Below are positions 34,206 through 42,040 of a stretch of DNA of 64,000 nt, one piece after another; position 1 is the stretch's first letter; every line of letters begins with the position of its first letter. Origin of the DNA: Paenibacillus massiliensis 2301065 = DSM 16942. GTDB lineage: Bacteria > Bacillota > Bacilli > Paenibacillales > Paenibacillaceae. Where the stretch lies: assembly GCF_000377505.1 (NCBI RefSeq), contig NZ_KB898193.1:186001-250000 (forward strand). Direction: 5' to 3'. The position numbers and the translations under genes are program-made. The notes under the pieces are model-generated. The model was not told the origin of the DNA and ran no database searches. It saw only the letters and a list, made by a program, of their open reading frames with translations.

Positions 34206-34288
34206 TGCGGTCGAGAGGACTCGAACCTCCACGGGCATACGCCCACTACCCCCTCAAGATAGCGTGTCTGCCATTCCACCACGACCGC
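34206..34288 (-). tRNA. tRNA-Leu (anticodon GAG), copy 1
   Basis: It is 83 nt with acceptor GCGGTCG/CGACCGC, a long class II variable arm, T-loop GGTTCGAGTCC and anticodon loop TTGAGGG flanked by CTATC/GGTAG. CCA is not encoded. It differs by one base, in the variable arm, from the tRNA at 37913-37995. Confidence 0.95.
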
Positions 34289-34682
34289 ATGTATTATTTA
34301 ATGGCAACAGATTTATTATACTCCTTATTCATGAGTTTGTAAACCTCTAATTCATAATTAAATCATCAATTTACATAAATCCAGCAAGTGAAATGTTTGA
34401 TCTATGCAACGTCGAATCACAAATGTTACCTTTATGTAATTTATATGTTATAAAATATAACTTAAAAGGTAGATAAATCACTAAAATATGGCTTTTTATA
34501 TTGACAAAGTCTTTATATCTATGTAAAAATAAACTCCATAAAGCAAAGGAAGCAATGAAATCTTCACTTAAATGATAGAATACATCACACAAAAATATAA
34601 GTGTTGAAAACTTTACTATATAAACAGAGAGTAACATGGATAGCGAGTTGTCAGGTAAATCAAACCTAAGGAGGGAGCCCCC
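34289..34682 (+). promoter_or_regulatory. AT-rich intergenic region with promoter and palindrome before the UreF-like gene
   Basis: TTGACA (34501-34506), a 17-bp spacer and TAAAAA (34524-34529) could start the UreF-like transcript. Upstream, GTTATAAAATATAAC (34447-34461) is a perfect 6-3-6 palindrome of unknown use. No gene is seen. Confidence 0.45.
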
Positions 34683-35381
34683 ATGAGCAAGAGTAGTCGA
34701 TTGCTTGATTATGCTCATCTGTTAAACCCTACAACCCCAGCATGCGGCCACTCACAAGCCTATATTCTGTATGCCAGGGTCTCTTCGGGACAGATCAAGA
34801 CGCTTGAAGAAGTACATGAGTATATGCGGGATCACCTCCTATGTAATCTGGTGAGAACAGATGGGATGGCCATCAAGGGGATCTACACCGCCACCGCACA
34901 GCAGGATGGCTGGAAGATTGCGCTGATCGACAAGATGCTCTACTCTCAGCAAAGCGACCACGCCAAGGATGCCAATGCATTATCCTCCTCCAAGCTGATC
35001 AAGCTTGCCAAGGCACTATATCCTTGGATCCAATTCGAGGAGTTCGAAGCCTGTCTGCATCGTTATAAAGCGGCTGGAACACTTGCCACGGTCCACGCAT
35101 GGATTAATTTCCAGCTAGGGGTTGATCAGAACGAAGCTGTTACAGGCTATTTGGATGCTGCTGTGAGCTCCTGTGTATTTAATGCCGCCAGACGTCTGAA
35201 CATCGCACCGGACAAGACGCGAGCCACAGCTCGGCAGATGTTGGAGGAGGTCGAATCGGAGTGGAATATCATCAAAGACCTAGACCCTGCTGAATTCCAG
35301 CGTCCTGTAGTACCCCATTCCATCTCCACAGCGCACATGATGCTGCCTATACGGCAGAACGCTCACATGCAGACGAGCTAA
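34683..35381 (+). CDS. UreF-like protein without other urease genes
   Basis: It is 232 aa. The pattern fits the urease accessory protein UreF over most of its length: an N-terminal RLLDYAHLLNPTT, then HSQAYILYA, LEEVHEYMRDHLLCNLVRTD, LIDKMLYSQQSDHAKDANA, LIKLAKALYP and VHAWINFQLGVDQ near the end. UreF recruits UreD and UreG for nickel insertion. The core GGFSHSxGLE of true UreF is degenerate here (CGHSQAYILYA). No ureABC, ureD, ureE or ureG lies within the window. The role may be other than urease maturation. AAGGAGGGAG precedes the ATG. Confidence 0.62.
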   Translation: MSKSSRLLDYAHLLNPTTPACGHSQAYILYARVSSGQIKTLEEVHEYMRDHLLCNLVRTDGMAIKGIYTATAQQDGWKIALIDKMLYSQQSDHAKDANALSSSKLIKLAKALYPWIQFEEFEACLHRYKAAGTLATVHAWINFQLGVDQNEAVTGYLDAAVSSCVFNAARRLNIAPDKTRATARQMLEEVESEWNIIKDLDPAEFQRPVVPHSISTAHMMLPIRQNAHMQTS

Positions 35382-35437
35382 AGCAAGCAACACCTACAAT
35401 GTCGCCCCGGAAAAACCAAATACATCCCCTCATCCCA

Positions 35438-35478
35438 AAGAACTCCTACCGCTGTTCTCCCCTGCGGCAGGAGTTCTT
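35438..35478 (+). terminator. Intrinsic terminator of the UreF-like gene
   Basis: AAGAACTCCTaCCGC pairs with GCGGcAGGAGTTCTT, followed by ATCTTTGTATTCCTTTT. Confidence 0.82.
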
Positions 35479-35548
35479 ATCTTTGTATTCCTTTTCATCT
35501 ACGGACTTAATAACGCCACCAAAAGCACCTTATTAAAGTAATTTCAGA

Positions 35549-35577
35549 TTGTAAGAACACTTAAATAAGTGTATAAT
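35549..35577 (+). promoter_or_regulatory. Promoter of the XRE gene with a perfect 16-bp palindrome in the spacer
   Basis: TTGTAA (35549-35554), 17 bp, TATAAT (35572-35577). Bases 35557-35572 read ACACTTAAATAAGTGT, a perfect palindrome that touches the -10. It is well placed for autorepression by the XRE protein encoded next. Confidence 0.65.
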
Positions 35578-35661
35578 GACGTCAAAGGTTAAATCATGCC
35601 TGTTTTACCATGAATTATAGTATAGCGTTCGATCTTGGAAAATAATAAGGGGCGAATCTTC

Positions 35662-35868
35662 ATGAATAATCGAAAACCTGTCACTGCCCTGGGATGGGCT
35701 ATTAAGCGTAGACTTGCGGAGCTACAGCTTGATCAACAAAGCTTTTGCAAGCAATACGGAATACCTCCCTCCCGCCTGTCCAATCTGATTCACGGCACAA
35801 GAAAAGCGAACCGATATAGGCAGCAGGTTATCGAAATACTAGGCATACATACGTTAGACCAAGACTAA
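35662..35868 (+). CDS. Small XRE-type helix-turn-helix regulator
   Basis: It is 68 aa, essentially one HTH domain: ALGWAIKRRLAELQLDQQSFCKQYGIPPSRLSNLIHGTRKANRY. It resembles phage-type Cro/CI or Rok-like single-domain regulators. The ATG at 35662 follows GGGGCGA; a TTG nine codons upstream is less likely. A PAS protein follows 42 nt later, probably on the same transcript. Confidence 0.8.
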   Translation: MNNRKPVTALGWAIKRRLAELQLDQQSFCKQYGIPPSRLSNLIHGTRKANRYRQQVIEILGIHTLDQD

Positions 35869-35910
35869 GGGTCATGTCTCGCAACTACAGGTAGGGGAGT
35901 GTGAACGATA

Positions 35911-36534
35911 TTGGTCAGAACCAAGGCATTGTCTCTGGAGGATGCCATTCATTCCTTGCGCAGTCAAGTGGTGGCCACTGATAAGCAAGGGATTATTCAC
36001 GCTGCGAATCAAGCCTGGATCACTGCCGGAATGCACAACGGTAGACCTGCAAATTTTGATTGGGCCGGCCAGGACTACTTCCAGTATCTACACTGGCAGC
36101 ACAGGGGTGACGATCTGCTACTTCGCAAAGGCTTTCGCGACGTCAGTCAAGGAGATCTCCACTTCCACAGACAGGAATACTTTCGCAGACACTGCGCAGG
36201 GAATGATTGGTTCCTGCTTGAAATAACCCCATTCATCGAGCCACATTCCATGAAGATCAGCGGACTTGTCATTTCCCATACGAATATTACAGACTATAAA
36301 AACAGAGAATGCTGGTTAGTAGAGGCCTTAACTGCTATGAGCAGCCATCAGCATGTTCAGGACATGCTGCCTGTCTGCGCTGTGTGCAAATCCATCAAGG
36401 ACGAAACTAATCATTGGCTCTCTCTTGAGGATTACCTGTTTAAGCATACTCATGTCGACTGCACACATGACATTTGCCCAAATTGTATTCGCCGACTATA
36501 TCCCGGTTACTCCTCCATCCTTGATCATCCTTAA
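35911..36534 (+). CDS. PAS-domain protein with C-terminal cysteine/histidine cluster
   Basis: It is 207 aa. An N-terminal PAS domain (about residues 10-130) includes VVATDKQGIIHAANQAW and a final GLVISHTNITDYKNRE. The C-terminal segment has PVCAVCKSIKDE, a WLSLEDYLF block and CTHDICPNCIRRLYP (about 150-198). This module (C-x2-CK...W...E-x-Y...H-x-ICP-x-C) is found attached to PAS or receiver domains in many bacteria and probably binds a metal. The start is a TTG; no ATG fits. The sensed signal is unknown. There is no output domain, so it may act through the adjacent XRE protein. Confidence 0.72.
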   Translation: MVRTKALSLEDAIHSLRSQVVATDKQGIIHAANQAWITAGMHNGRPANFDWAGQDYFQYLHWQHRGDDLLLRKGFRDVSQGDLHFHRQEYFRRHCAGNDWFLLEITPFIEPHSMKISGLVISHTNITDYKNRECWLVEALTAMSSHQHVQDMLPVCAVCKSIKDETNHWLSLEDYLFKHTHVDCTHDICPNCIRRLYPGYSSILDHP

Positions 36535-36560
36535 AAGATAACCATCATACAATCAGACAA

Positions 36561-36608
36561 TAACAAAAGCCAGAATGGGGCCTTCAGCTCTCATTCTGGC
36601 TTTTGTTA
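36561..36608. terminator. Bidirectional intrinsic terminator
   Basis: A perfect 17-bp stem TAACAAAAGCCAGAATG/CATTCTGGCTTTTGTTA lies between the convergent PAS and XRE genes. T-runs are built into both arms. Confidence 0.9.
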
Positions 36609-36621
36609 TTGGTCATCCATT

Positions 36622-37056
36622 TTATTCATTGGATTTTTGTGAGGAATGAGTATCTTCAACAGTACGTCCTTCGACTTCCTCGTCTTCCATAGCGTCCGCC
36701 TGCTGAAGCTTTCCTTTACGAAATCTTGTAAACTCTATGTATTCTTTGATAAAGTCCTTCTCCGCTTCAGCTAACTCATTATCTTGGCAATTCAATTGCC
36801 CCATGATGTCAAAAAAATAAGCTTCCCGCTGCTCTTTAATTAAATCTTTGCCCATATCTCGTCCCATCATCAGCCAATCCAAAGAGACACCAAAAAAGGT
36901 GGCAATCTCAATGAGCTTACTTGCGCTTGGCTTAGTCTTGCCACGCTTCCAGTCACCAAAATTGCCAGTACTAATATTAAGCTCTGCACAAAACGCTTTC
37001 TTGGTTAGTCCCCGCTCTGCGATGAGCGCTTCAATCCTCTGATAGATCGATTGCAT
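36622..37056 (-). CDS. XRE-family transcriptional regulator
   Basis: It is 144 aa. The N-terminal HTH (about residues 4-62) has IEALIAERGLTKKAFCAEL and ISTGNFGDWKRGKTKPSASK. The C-terminal part is charged and helical (AEAEKDFIKEYIEFTRFRKG) and ends in an acidic tail. The ATG at 37056 follows GGAAGGCGG. A -10 TATAAT with TGG extension lies at 37124-37129. Phage-repressor-like in plan; the target is unknown. Confidence 0.82.
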   Translation of the reverse strand: MQSIYQRIEALIAERGLTKKAFCAELNISTGNFGDWKRGKTKPSASKLIEIATFFGVSLDWLMMGRDMGKDLIKEQREAYFFDIMGQLNCQDNELAEAEKDFIKEYIEFTRFRKGKLQQADAMEDEEVEGRTVEDTHSSQKSNE

Positions 37057-37235
37057 ATTCAACCGCCTTCCACCCGAACTTGAGTTACATTACCAGAATG
37101 CAAATACTGAGATATTTTAATATATTATACCACAATATACACACAAGGCGGTTCTTTCCTTGAACGGCACCCGCTCCATTCGGATAGAATCGCCCAGCAG
37201 AAGATCAGAAGCACATATCCGTTATGACTATGACT

Positions 37236-37697
37236 CTAGAAAGGAACATTGTCCACCTTCATCAAAATGGACTTGATTTGATTCAGCGATTCATTAAGCT
37301 GGGTCAAATCTTCTTCCTCCAGTACAGTTAGCCTCTTCTGCACCGTCTCAATCATGGAATCTCTGATCTCTAAGCAGAGCTCATCCCCACTGGGGGTAAT
37401 CGACACATCAATGACACGCCGATCTGACTCACTTTGAATTCGCTCAACAAGTCCATATTCCACTAATTTATCGATCAGAGGAGTCATATTGGGCCTAGAC
37501 ACATGCAAATGCTTGGATAAATCCGATACTGTGGACCGCCGAATCTCCCATAGTATGAATAGTACCTGGACATTCGAAGAAGTCAGCGGATAACGAAGAT
37601 TACTGGCCACCAGCTTCGGGGCAATGATCTTCTTTCCGATTAAGGGTAGAATCCCCAGCAGATTCTCTGATATATTCACCAATATGGGCTCATTCAT
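37236..37697 (-). CDS. MarR-family transcriptional regulator
   Basis: It is about 153 aa. The winged helix has VQVLFILWEIRRSTVSDLSK, HLHVSRPNMTPLIDKLVEYG and the wing VERIQSESDRRVIDVSIT, followed by the C-terminal dimer helices. The start is uncertain: ATG at 37697 with GGCGGTG upstream is preferred, but ATG at 37712 and GTG at 37751 (AAGGAT upstream) are open. No obvious target gene is adjacent. Confidence 0.82.
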   Translation of the reverse strand: MNEPILVNISENLLGILPLIGKKIIAPKLVASNLRYPLTSSNVQVLFILWEIRRSTVSDLSKHLHVSRPNMTPLIDKLVEYGLVERIQSESDRRVIDVSITPSGDELCLEIRDSMIETVQKRLTVLEEEDLTQLNESLNQIKSILMKVDNVPF

Positions 37698-37867
37698 ATC
37701 ATACACCGCCATTCCCTGATATAAAGCAGCACATAGACGCACTATATGCACTCTCGATCCTTAGCTACTCAAAAACTCATATCTTCCATTGTACACTAAA
37801 GCAGATTTTTTCATAAGTGGCGTGTTATTTGTCATCATGATCGGAAGTCCACAGCAAGTGTAAATAT

Positions 37868-37900
37868 AACAAAAGAGCCTCTTCGAAGGAAGAGACTCTT
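37868..37900 (-). terminator. Intrinsic terminator of the Glu-Lys-Leu tRNA unit
   Basis: AAGAGtCTCTT/AAGAGgCTCTT forms the stem, followed by TTGTTATATTT on the minus strand. It lies 12 nt after tRNA-Leu. Confidence 0.75.
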
Positions 37901-37912
37901 GGTCGATTCAGA

Positions 37913-37995
37913 TGCGGTCGAGAGGACTCGAACCTCCACGGGCGTACGCCCACTACCCCCTCAAGATAGCGTGTCTGCCATTCCACCACGACCGC
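37913..37995 (-). tRNA. tRNA-Leu (anticodon GAG), copy 2
   Basis: It is 83 nt and identical to 34206-34288 except for one base (G for A at 37944, plus strand). It is the last gene of a tRNA cluster. CCA is not encoded. Confidence 0.95.
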
Positions 37996-38007
37996 GCAGA
38001 CAATTCA

Positions 38008-38083
38008 TGGTGAGCCATGAAGGACTCGAACCTTCGACACCCTGATTAAAAGTCAGGTGCTCTACCAACTGAGCTAATGGCTC
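38008..38083 (-). tRNA. tRNA-Lys (anticodon TTT)
   Basis: It is 76 nt including encoded CCA (38008-38010). The acceptor is GAGCCAT with the matching 3' strand, the D-arm TAGCTCAGTTGGTAGAGC, and the anticodon loop CTTTTAA. Confidence 0.96.
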
Positions 38084-38094
38084 TTACTAATATA

Positions 38095-38302
38095 ATGTAT
38101 TCCTACCGAAGCCTACGCTCCGACGAACCACTAGGGGTTCTCATCTTTCAACGGCTATGGGATAGCCTTATGACCCGTAGGGGATACGCCTCACGATGTG
38201 AGCCGACTGCGATGCATTCCTACCGAAGCCTACGCTCCGACGAACCACTAGGGGTTCTCATCTTTCAACGGCTATAGGATAGCCTTATGACCCGTAGGGG
38301 AT
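38095..38302. repeat. Tandem duplication downstream of tRNA-Glu containing a two-hairpin element
   Basis: Copy A 38095-38185 and copy B 38212-38302 match at 89 of 91 positions, offset 117. Each holds a core (38107-38145 and 38224-38262) that reads on the minus strand as GAACC...GGTTC, GT, CGGAGC...GCTTCG, which are two adjacent hairpins. Copy B ends with the last 15 bases of tRNA-Glu, so copy A carries a second, detached copy of that tRNA 3' end. The same core recurs at 43156-43194. Confidence 0.9.
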
Positions 38303-38359
38303 TCGAACCCCTGTTACCTCCGTGAAAGGGAGGTGTCTTAACCCCTTGACCAACGGGCC
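38288..38359 (-). tRNA. tRNA-Glu (anticodon TTC)
   Basis: It is 72 nt with acceptor GGCCCGT/ACGGGTC, anticodon loop CTTTCAC and T-arm GGGGTTCGAATCCCC. CCA is not encoded. Its 3' end is included in the tandem repeat that follows it. Confidence 0.95.
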
Positions 38360-38443
38360 TTGATTTACAATGTCCTTGTGACAACAAAAATGAGTATATC
38401 AAAATCAAGGACCGTTGGCAAGATTAAATTTTAATATTTTCGA

Positions 38444-39334
38444 CTAGCCTTTCACTGCGCCTGCTGTCATCCCATCAATGAAGTATTTCTGGAAAGCAAC
38501 GAATAAAATAAAGATCGGAATAATGGAGAAAAACGATCCTACAATAAGCAAATCATAGTTGTTACCGTAGGGTGTCAGCAAGGTCTTGAGTCCGATTGGT
38601 AATGTATATTTACGCTCGTCACTAAGTACCATGAATGGCCACAGGAAATTGTTCCAGCTATTCATCCCGTTAAGAATGGCCATGGCTGCAAAAGAAGGCT
38701 TCATGATGGGCAGAATCAGACGCATATAGATTCCATACTCCGACGCCCCATCAACACGCCCTGCTGCGATAATCTCCTTGGGAATGCCGCTCAGGTACTG
38801 TCTAAAGAAGAAAATGGTCGCTGCACTAGCGATACCAGGCAGTACAATCGCCGAGTAGCTATTCATCATCCCCAGATTATGAATGAGCGTATATAACGGC
38901 AGTAGCAGAATTTCGAAAGGTACCATCATAATGAGCAGCACACAGATGAACAGAAAGTTCTTGCCCTTGAATTCATAAGCCGCGAACCCGTAAGCAACAG
39001 TCGCACTAATAAACAGCGTCAATGCGACCTGTACGACCGTAAGCAGAATCGAATTGAAGAACCACGTAAAGTAAGCATGATCGCCTGTGAACAGATACAT
39101 ATAATTGTTGAAGCTCATTACAGACGTATCAAAGCTTAGATTCAATCCATAACGAATCAGCTCCTGACCAGGCTTGAAGGAAGCAAGGGCGATGGCATAG
39201 AACGGGAGTAGAATCAACGCGCATAGTATGGAAAAGATCACAACAAGACTGATTTTAAGTAGCAGTTCTTTTCTCTTCACCTGTGCATCCTGCCGCAGAC
39301 CGGAATAAGACTGAATAATCACATCCTTCTTCAT
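38444..39334 (-). CDS. Carbohydrate ABC transporter permease, MalG/AraQ type
   Basis: It is 296 aa with six membrane helices. The coupling motif is EIIAAGRVDGASEYGIYMRL (about residues 195-214), and FFRQYLSGIP precedes it as in AraQ and LacG proteins. The C-terminus QKYFIDGMTAGAVKG is typical of this family. It is the third gene of a binding protein-permease-permease operon. No ATPase gene is present, as is usual in Firmicutes that share one MsmX-type ATPase among sugar transporters. Confidence 0.92.
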   Translation of the reverse strand: MKKDVIIQSYSGLRQDAQVKRKELLLKISLVVIFSILCALILLPFYAIALASFKPGQELIRYGLNLSFDTSVMSFNNYMYLFTGDHAYFTWFFNSILLTVVQVALTLFISATVAYGFAAYEFKGKNFLFICVLLIMMVPFEILLLPLYTLIHNLGMMNSYSAIVLPGIASAATIFFFRQYLSGIPKEIIAAGRVDGASEYGIYMRLILPIMKPSFAAMAILNGMNSWNNFLWPFMVLSDERKYTLPIGLKTLLTPYGNNYDLLIVGSFFSIIPIFILFVAFQKYFIDGMTAGAVKG

Positions 39335-39336
39335 GC

Positions 39337-40230
39337 TTAATCCTCCTTCTTGAACAAGCCGGAAAAGGCCAGCTGCGTCAGATTAATAATCATCGTAACC
39401 GCTAGCAGCACAATCCCTACAGCCGCCGCGTAGCCAAGATTATTCTTCTCAATTCCTTGTCGGTACAGGTAACCAACAATCGTAAGTCCGATGTTCTTCG
39501 GCGAATTGTTTCCGTTCCAGAGCATCATGCTCTCAATGAACATAGCAAGGCCGGCATAAATACTGATGGTCACAACATAGATCGTCGTCGGCTTCAGCAG
39601 CGGCACAGTAATCATGCGAAACTTCTGAAATGCAGAGGCTCCGTCAATTGAAGCAGCCTCATAGTATTCATCCGGAATATTCTTGAGCCCCGACAGAAAA
39701 TACAGCATGTTGACCCCAGTCCAACGCCATGTCGCGAGCGCAAGCAAGGCAATGAAACCCGTAACCTGCCCTTTCAGAAACTTGACTGGATCAATACCGA
39801 ACCAGCCGAGCACACTGTTCATCAGTGAGCCATCCATTTCTCCGAAAATCAATCGGAAGATGGTACCCGCTACCACGACAGAGGTCAACGCCGGGAAGAA
39901 GAAGGATGACTTGAAGAATTCTCTCCCCCACATCATCCGATTATTGATTAACACGGCGAAGAGCATCGGGAAAGGAATCAGAATCGCTAGCGTCAGGATC
40001 ATGTACATCGTGCTGTTCAGTACAGCTTTCAAGAAGATCCCATCACTCAGAAGCCGAGTGTAGTTGTCTACGCCAACCCAGTTCGCCTCCTGCCCCAAGG
40101 ATATTTTCTGGAAGCTCATCTCGAAGGAGTTCAGTAACGGATATACCCAGAAGACGGCGAATACGATGACAAAAGGCAGAACAAATACGTACGGAGCAAC
40201 CTTTTGCGAGTACAGGAAATTTTTGATCAT
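39337..40230 (-). CDS. Carbohydrate ABC transporter permease, MalF/AraP type
   Basis: It is 297 aa and begins MIKNFLYSQKVAPYVFVLPF, with the coupling motif DEYYEAASIDGASAFQKFRM and terminal helices. The ATG at 40230 has GAAGGGAG 8 nt upstream; a TTG seven codons earlier overlaps that site. It pairs with the next permease, which starts 2 nt after its stop. Confidence 0.92.
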   Translation of the reverse strand: MIKNFLYSQKVAPYVFVLPFVIVFAVFWVYPLLNSFEMSFQKISLGQEANWVGVDNYTRLLSDGIFLKAVLNSTMYMILTLAILIPFPMLFAVLINNRMMWGREFFKSSFFFPALTSVVVAGTIFRLIFGEMDGSLMNSVLGWFGIDPVKFLKGQVTGFIALLALATWRWTGVNMLYFLSGLKNIPDEYYEAASIDGASAFQKFRMITVPLLKPTTIYVVTISIYAGLAMFIESMMLWNGNNSPKNIGLTIVGYLYRQGIEKNNLGYAAAVGIVLLAVTMIINLTQLAFSGLFKKED

Positions 40231-40326
40231 CTCTCTTACTCCCTTCCTCAAAATAGAGCCGCTCTATACAGAGCAGCTCACTCCTATCTCTACAACAAAT
40301 TTACATCCGAAATTCGACTCTCTAGG

Positions 40327-41661
40327 CTATTTAAGCTCCTGCTCTATTTGCTGCTGGGCGTCGTTGAGCGCCTCCGTAATATCCCGACCGTCTTCAAAAA
40401 TCTCATTCAATGTCACCGTACATAGCACATTGTTGATCGTCGGATTGGCCGAGGTGGATTTGATCAGTTGGATCTCATCCTTGATCTCGTTCAGTACATC
40501 GAATGGATTATTCACGAAATATTTCACGAATTGATTTTCTGGGTTGTGCGTGATGTCCTTCATAGACCATACATCCAGGTTCACCGGGTCAAAGCCCAAG
40601 GTGTTCCAGATTTCAATATTAGCATCCTCAGATAGCTTGGCGAATGCTACGAACTCCTTGGCCAGTTGCACATCCTTAGCCGTATTGGTAACTACAGTAC
40701 CTGTGCCGCCACCTCCGAGTGATCTTGGCATGCCCTCTTCCATGACTGGCAGAGGAGCAATCGCGATCTTCCCGGCCAAATCAGGCATATAGTTCGTATA
40801 TCTGGACATTTGCCATAGTGGCATAAACGCAGTAGCATAGTTGCCTGAATTGAATTCGCCGTAGGCTTCCTCTGTATCCGGCTGCCCTCCAGCTATGGTG
40901 GCAATCACGTTATTGTCCTGAAGATCTTTTAGCACGCTCAGGCCCTTGATCATTTCTGGCGTATTCACCTGAGGCTGTCCGTCTGCATCCGTAAAGTCTG
41001 TATCCTGCTGCGCCAGCATAATCCCAGACTGCCAGGTAGCGCTCGTATCAGCGGTTCCCATATATTTGCCTGTCTTCTCATAGACCTGAATGCCGGCTTT
41101 CTTGAAGTCATCCCAGGTCACGATCTTGGTATAATCTACCCCGGCTTCTTCAAGAATCTCTGTATTGTAGAATGCTACTGTTGCACCGACATGTGTAGGT
41201 GCGCCGTAGTTCTTGCCATCCTTTGAATAAATATTGATGCGAGACTCAACGATGGTATCCCGATAGGGATCAATAACATCATTCAACGGCTCCAGATGTG
41301 GTGTGCCAGCAAGAAAATCAGGGAATTTTCCCAGTTCAATATCTGAGATATCCGGGGCACCCGTTCCCGTCTGCAGAGCTATAGACAGCTTGTTATGCAT
41401 GTCATCGTAAGGCATTACAGTTACATTGAGCTTAATCTGCCGATCCGGATTGGCCTCATTCCATTTGCCCAGCATCTTCTCAAAGTGCTGACCATGTAGC
41501 TCCACAAAGGTCCAATAAGACAGCTCTGTAGCATTCTCTCCGGCACCAGCATCCAATACGGAGCTTTTTCCGCTGCTGGAGCTTCCTCCAGAATTGCCAC
41601 AGCCCCACACCATAAGCAATAAAGATACAACCGTTAACATTACAAACCATTTTTTCTTCAT
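40327..41661 (-). CDS. Sugar ABC transporter substrate-binding lipoprotein
   Basis: It is 444 aa, with signal MKKKWFVMLTVVSLLLMVW and lipobox ending WGC (Cys about residue 21), then a Ser/Gly linker. The body is a family 1 solute-binding protein (ELSYWTFVELHGQHFEKMLG, then LNVTVMPYDDMHNKLSIAL). The sugar cannot be told from sequence. The ATG at 41661 follows GGGAGGG. It is the first gene of the operon and divergent from the ArsR-type regulator. Confidence 0.9.
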   Translation of the reverse strand: MKKKWFVMLTVVSLLLMVWGCGNSGGSSSSGKSSVLDAGAGENATELSYWTFVELHGQHFEKMLGKWNEANPDRQIKLNVTVMPYDDMHNKLSIALQTGTGAPDISDIELGKFPDFLAGTPHLEPLNDVIDPYRDTIVESRINIYSKDGKNYGAPTHVGATVAFYNTEILEEAGVDYTKIVTWDDFKKAGIQVYEKTGKYMGTADTSATWQSGIMLAQQDTDFTDADGQPQVNTPEMIKGLSVLKDLQDNNVIATIAGGQPDTEEAYGEFNSGNYATAFMPLWQMSRYTNYMPDLAGKIAIAPLPVMEEGMPRSLGGGGTGTVVTNTAKDVQLAKEFVAFAKLSEDANIEIWNTLGFDPVNLDVWSMKDITHNPENQFVKYFVNNPFDVLNEIKDEIQLIKSTSANPTINNVLCTVTLNEIFEDGRDITEALNDAQQQIEQELK

Positions 41662-41746
41662 GCTCGACCCTCCCAATTGTCCTTACCGGGTGTAATGAAG
41701 TACCATTAAACAGCTCGTTTTGGAAAAAAATATATTGTATCCGCTT

Positions 41747-41853
41747 CCAAAAACAAGATAACATATAAGTTAAGCAGTTGTAAACAAATAAATATAAAAC
41801 AATTCATGTTTTTATAAACTTAACTCCACTTTTTTCTTGTTTTTGGGTATAAT
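41747..41853. promoter_or_regulatory. Inverted 12-bp operator pair in divergent promoters of the sugar operon and its regulator
   Basis: The box TCTTGTTTTTGG occurs on the plus strand at 41835-41846, one base before TATAAT (41848-41853). On the minus strand (41747-41758) it lies seven bases before TACAAT. Both copies face the same way relative to their own promoter. A second plus-strand promoter, TTGTCC, 18 bp, TATAAT, lies at 41970-41999, just before the regulator gene. Confidence 0.6.
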
Positions 41854-42040
41854 GTTGATTCCACGAGCTTTAAACCTTACTTAATTTCATTTTTTTATAA
41901 AATAAAATTTGTGATTTATGTTGGAATTGTGAATAAAGAAGTTGGTTTCATATCATTAAGGAGGTGGAATTGTCCTTTTATCCATTTTTACTTTATAATG
42001 TTCTAAAATAAACTTCATTCTGGAACGGAGTTGCTAATCC

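Noticed and set aside
38095..38302. Tandem repeats considered as a CRISPR array
   Set aside because: There are only two units, the repeat is 91 bp with a 26-bp spacer, it contains a tRNA fragment, and no cas genes are present.
41957..42009. AAGGAGGTGG followed by a TTG-started 13-codon frame before the ArsR-type gene
   Set aside because: The region is better explained as a promoter (TTGTCC, 18 bp, TATAAT); a leader peptide would need experimental support.
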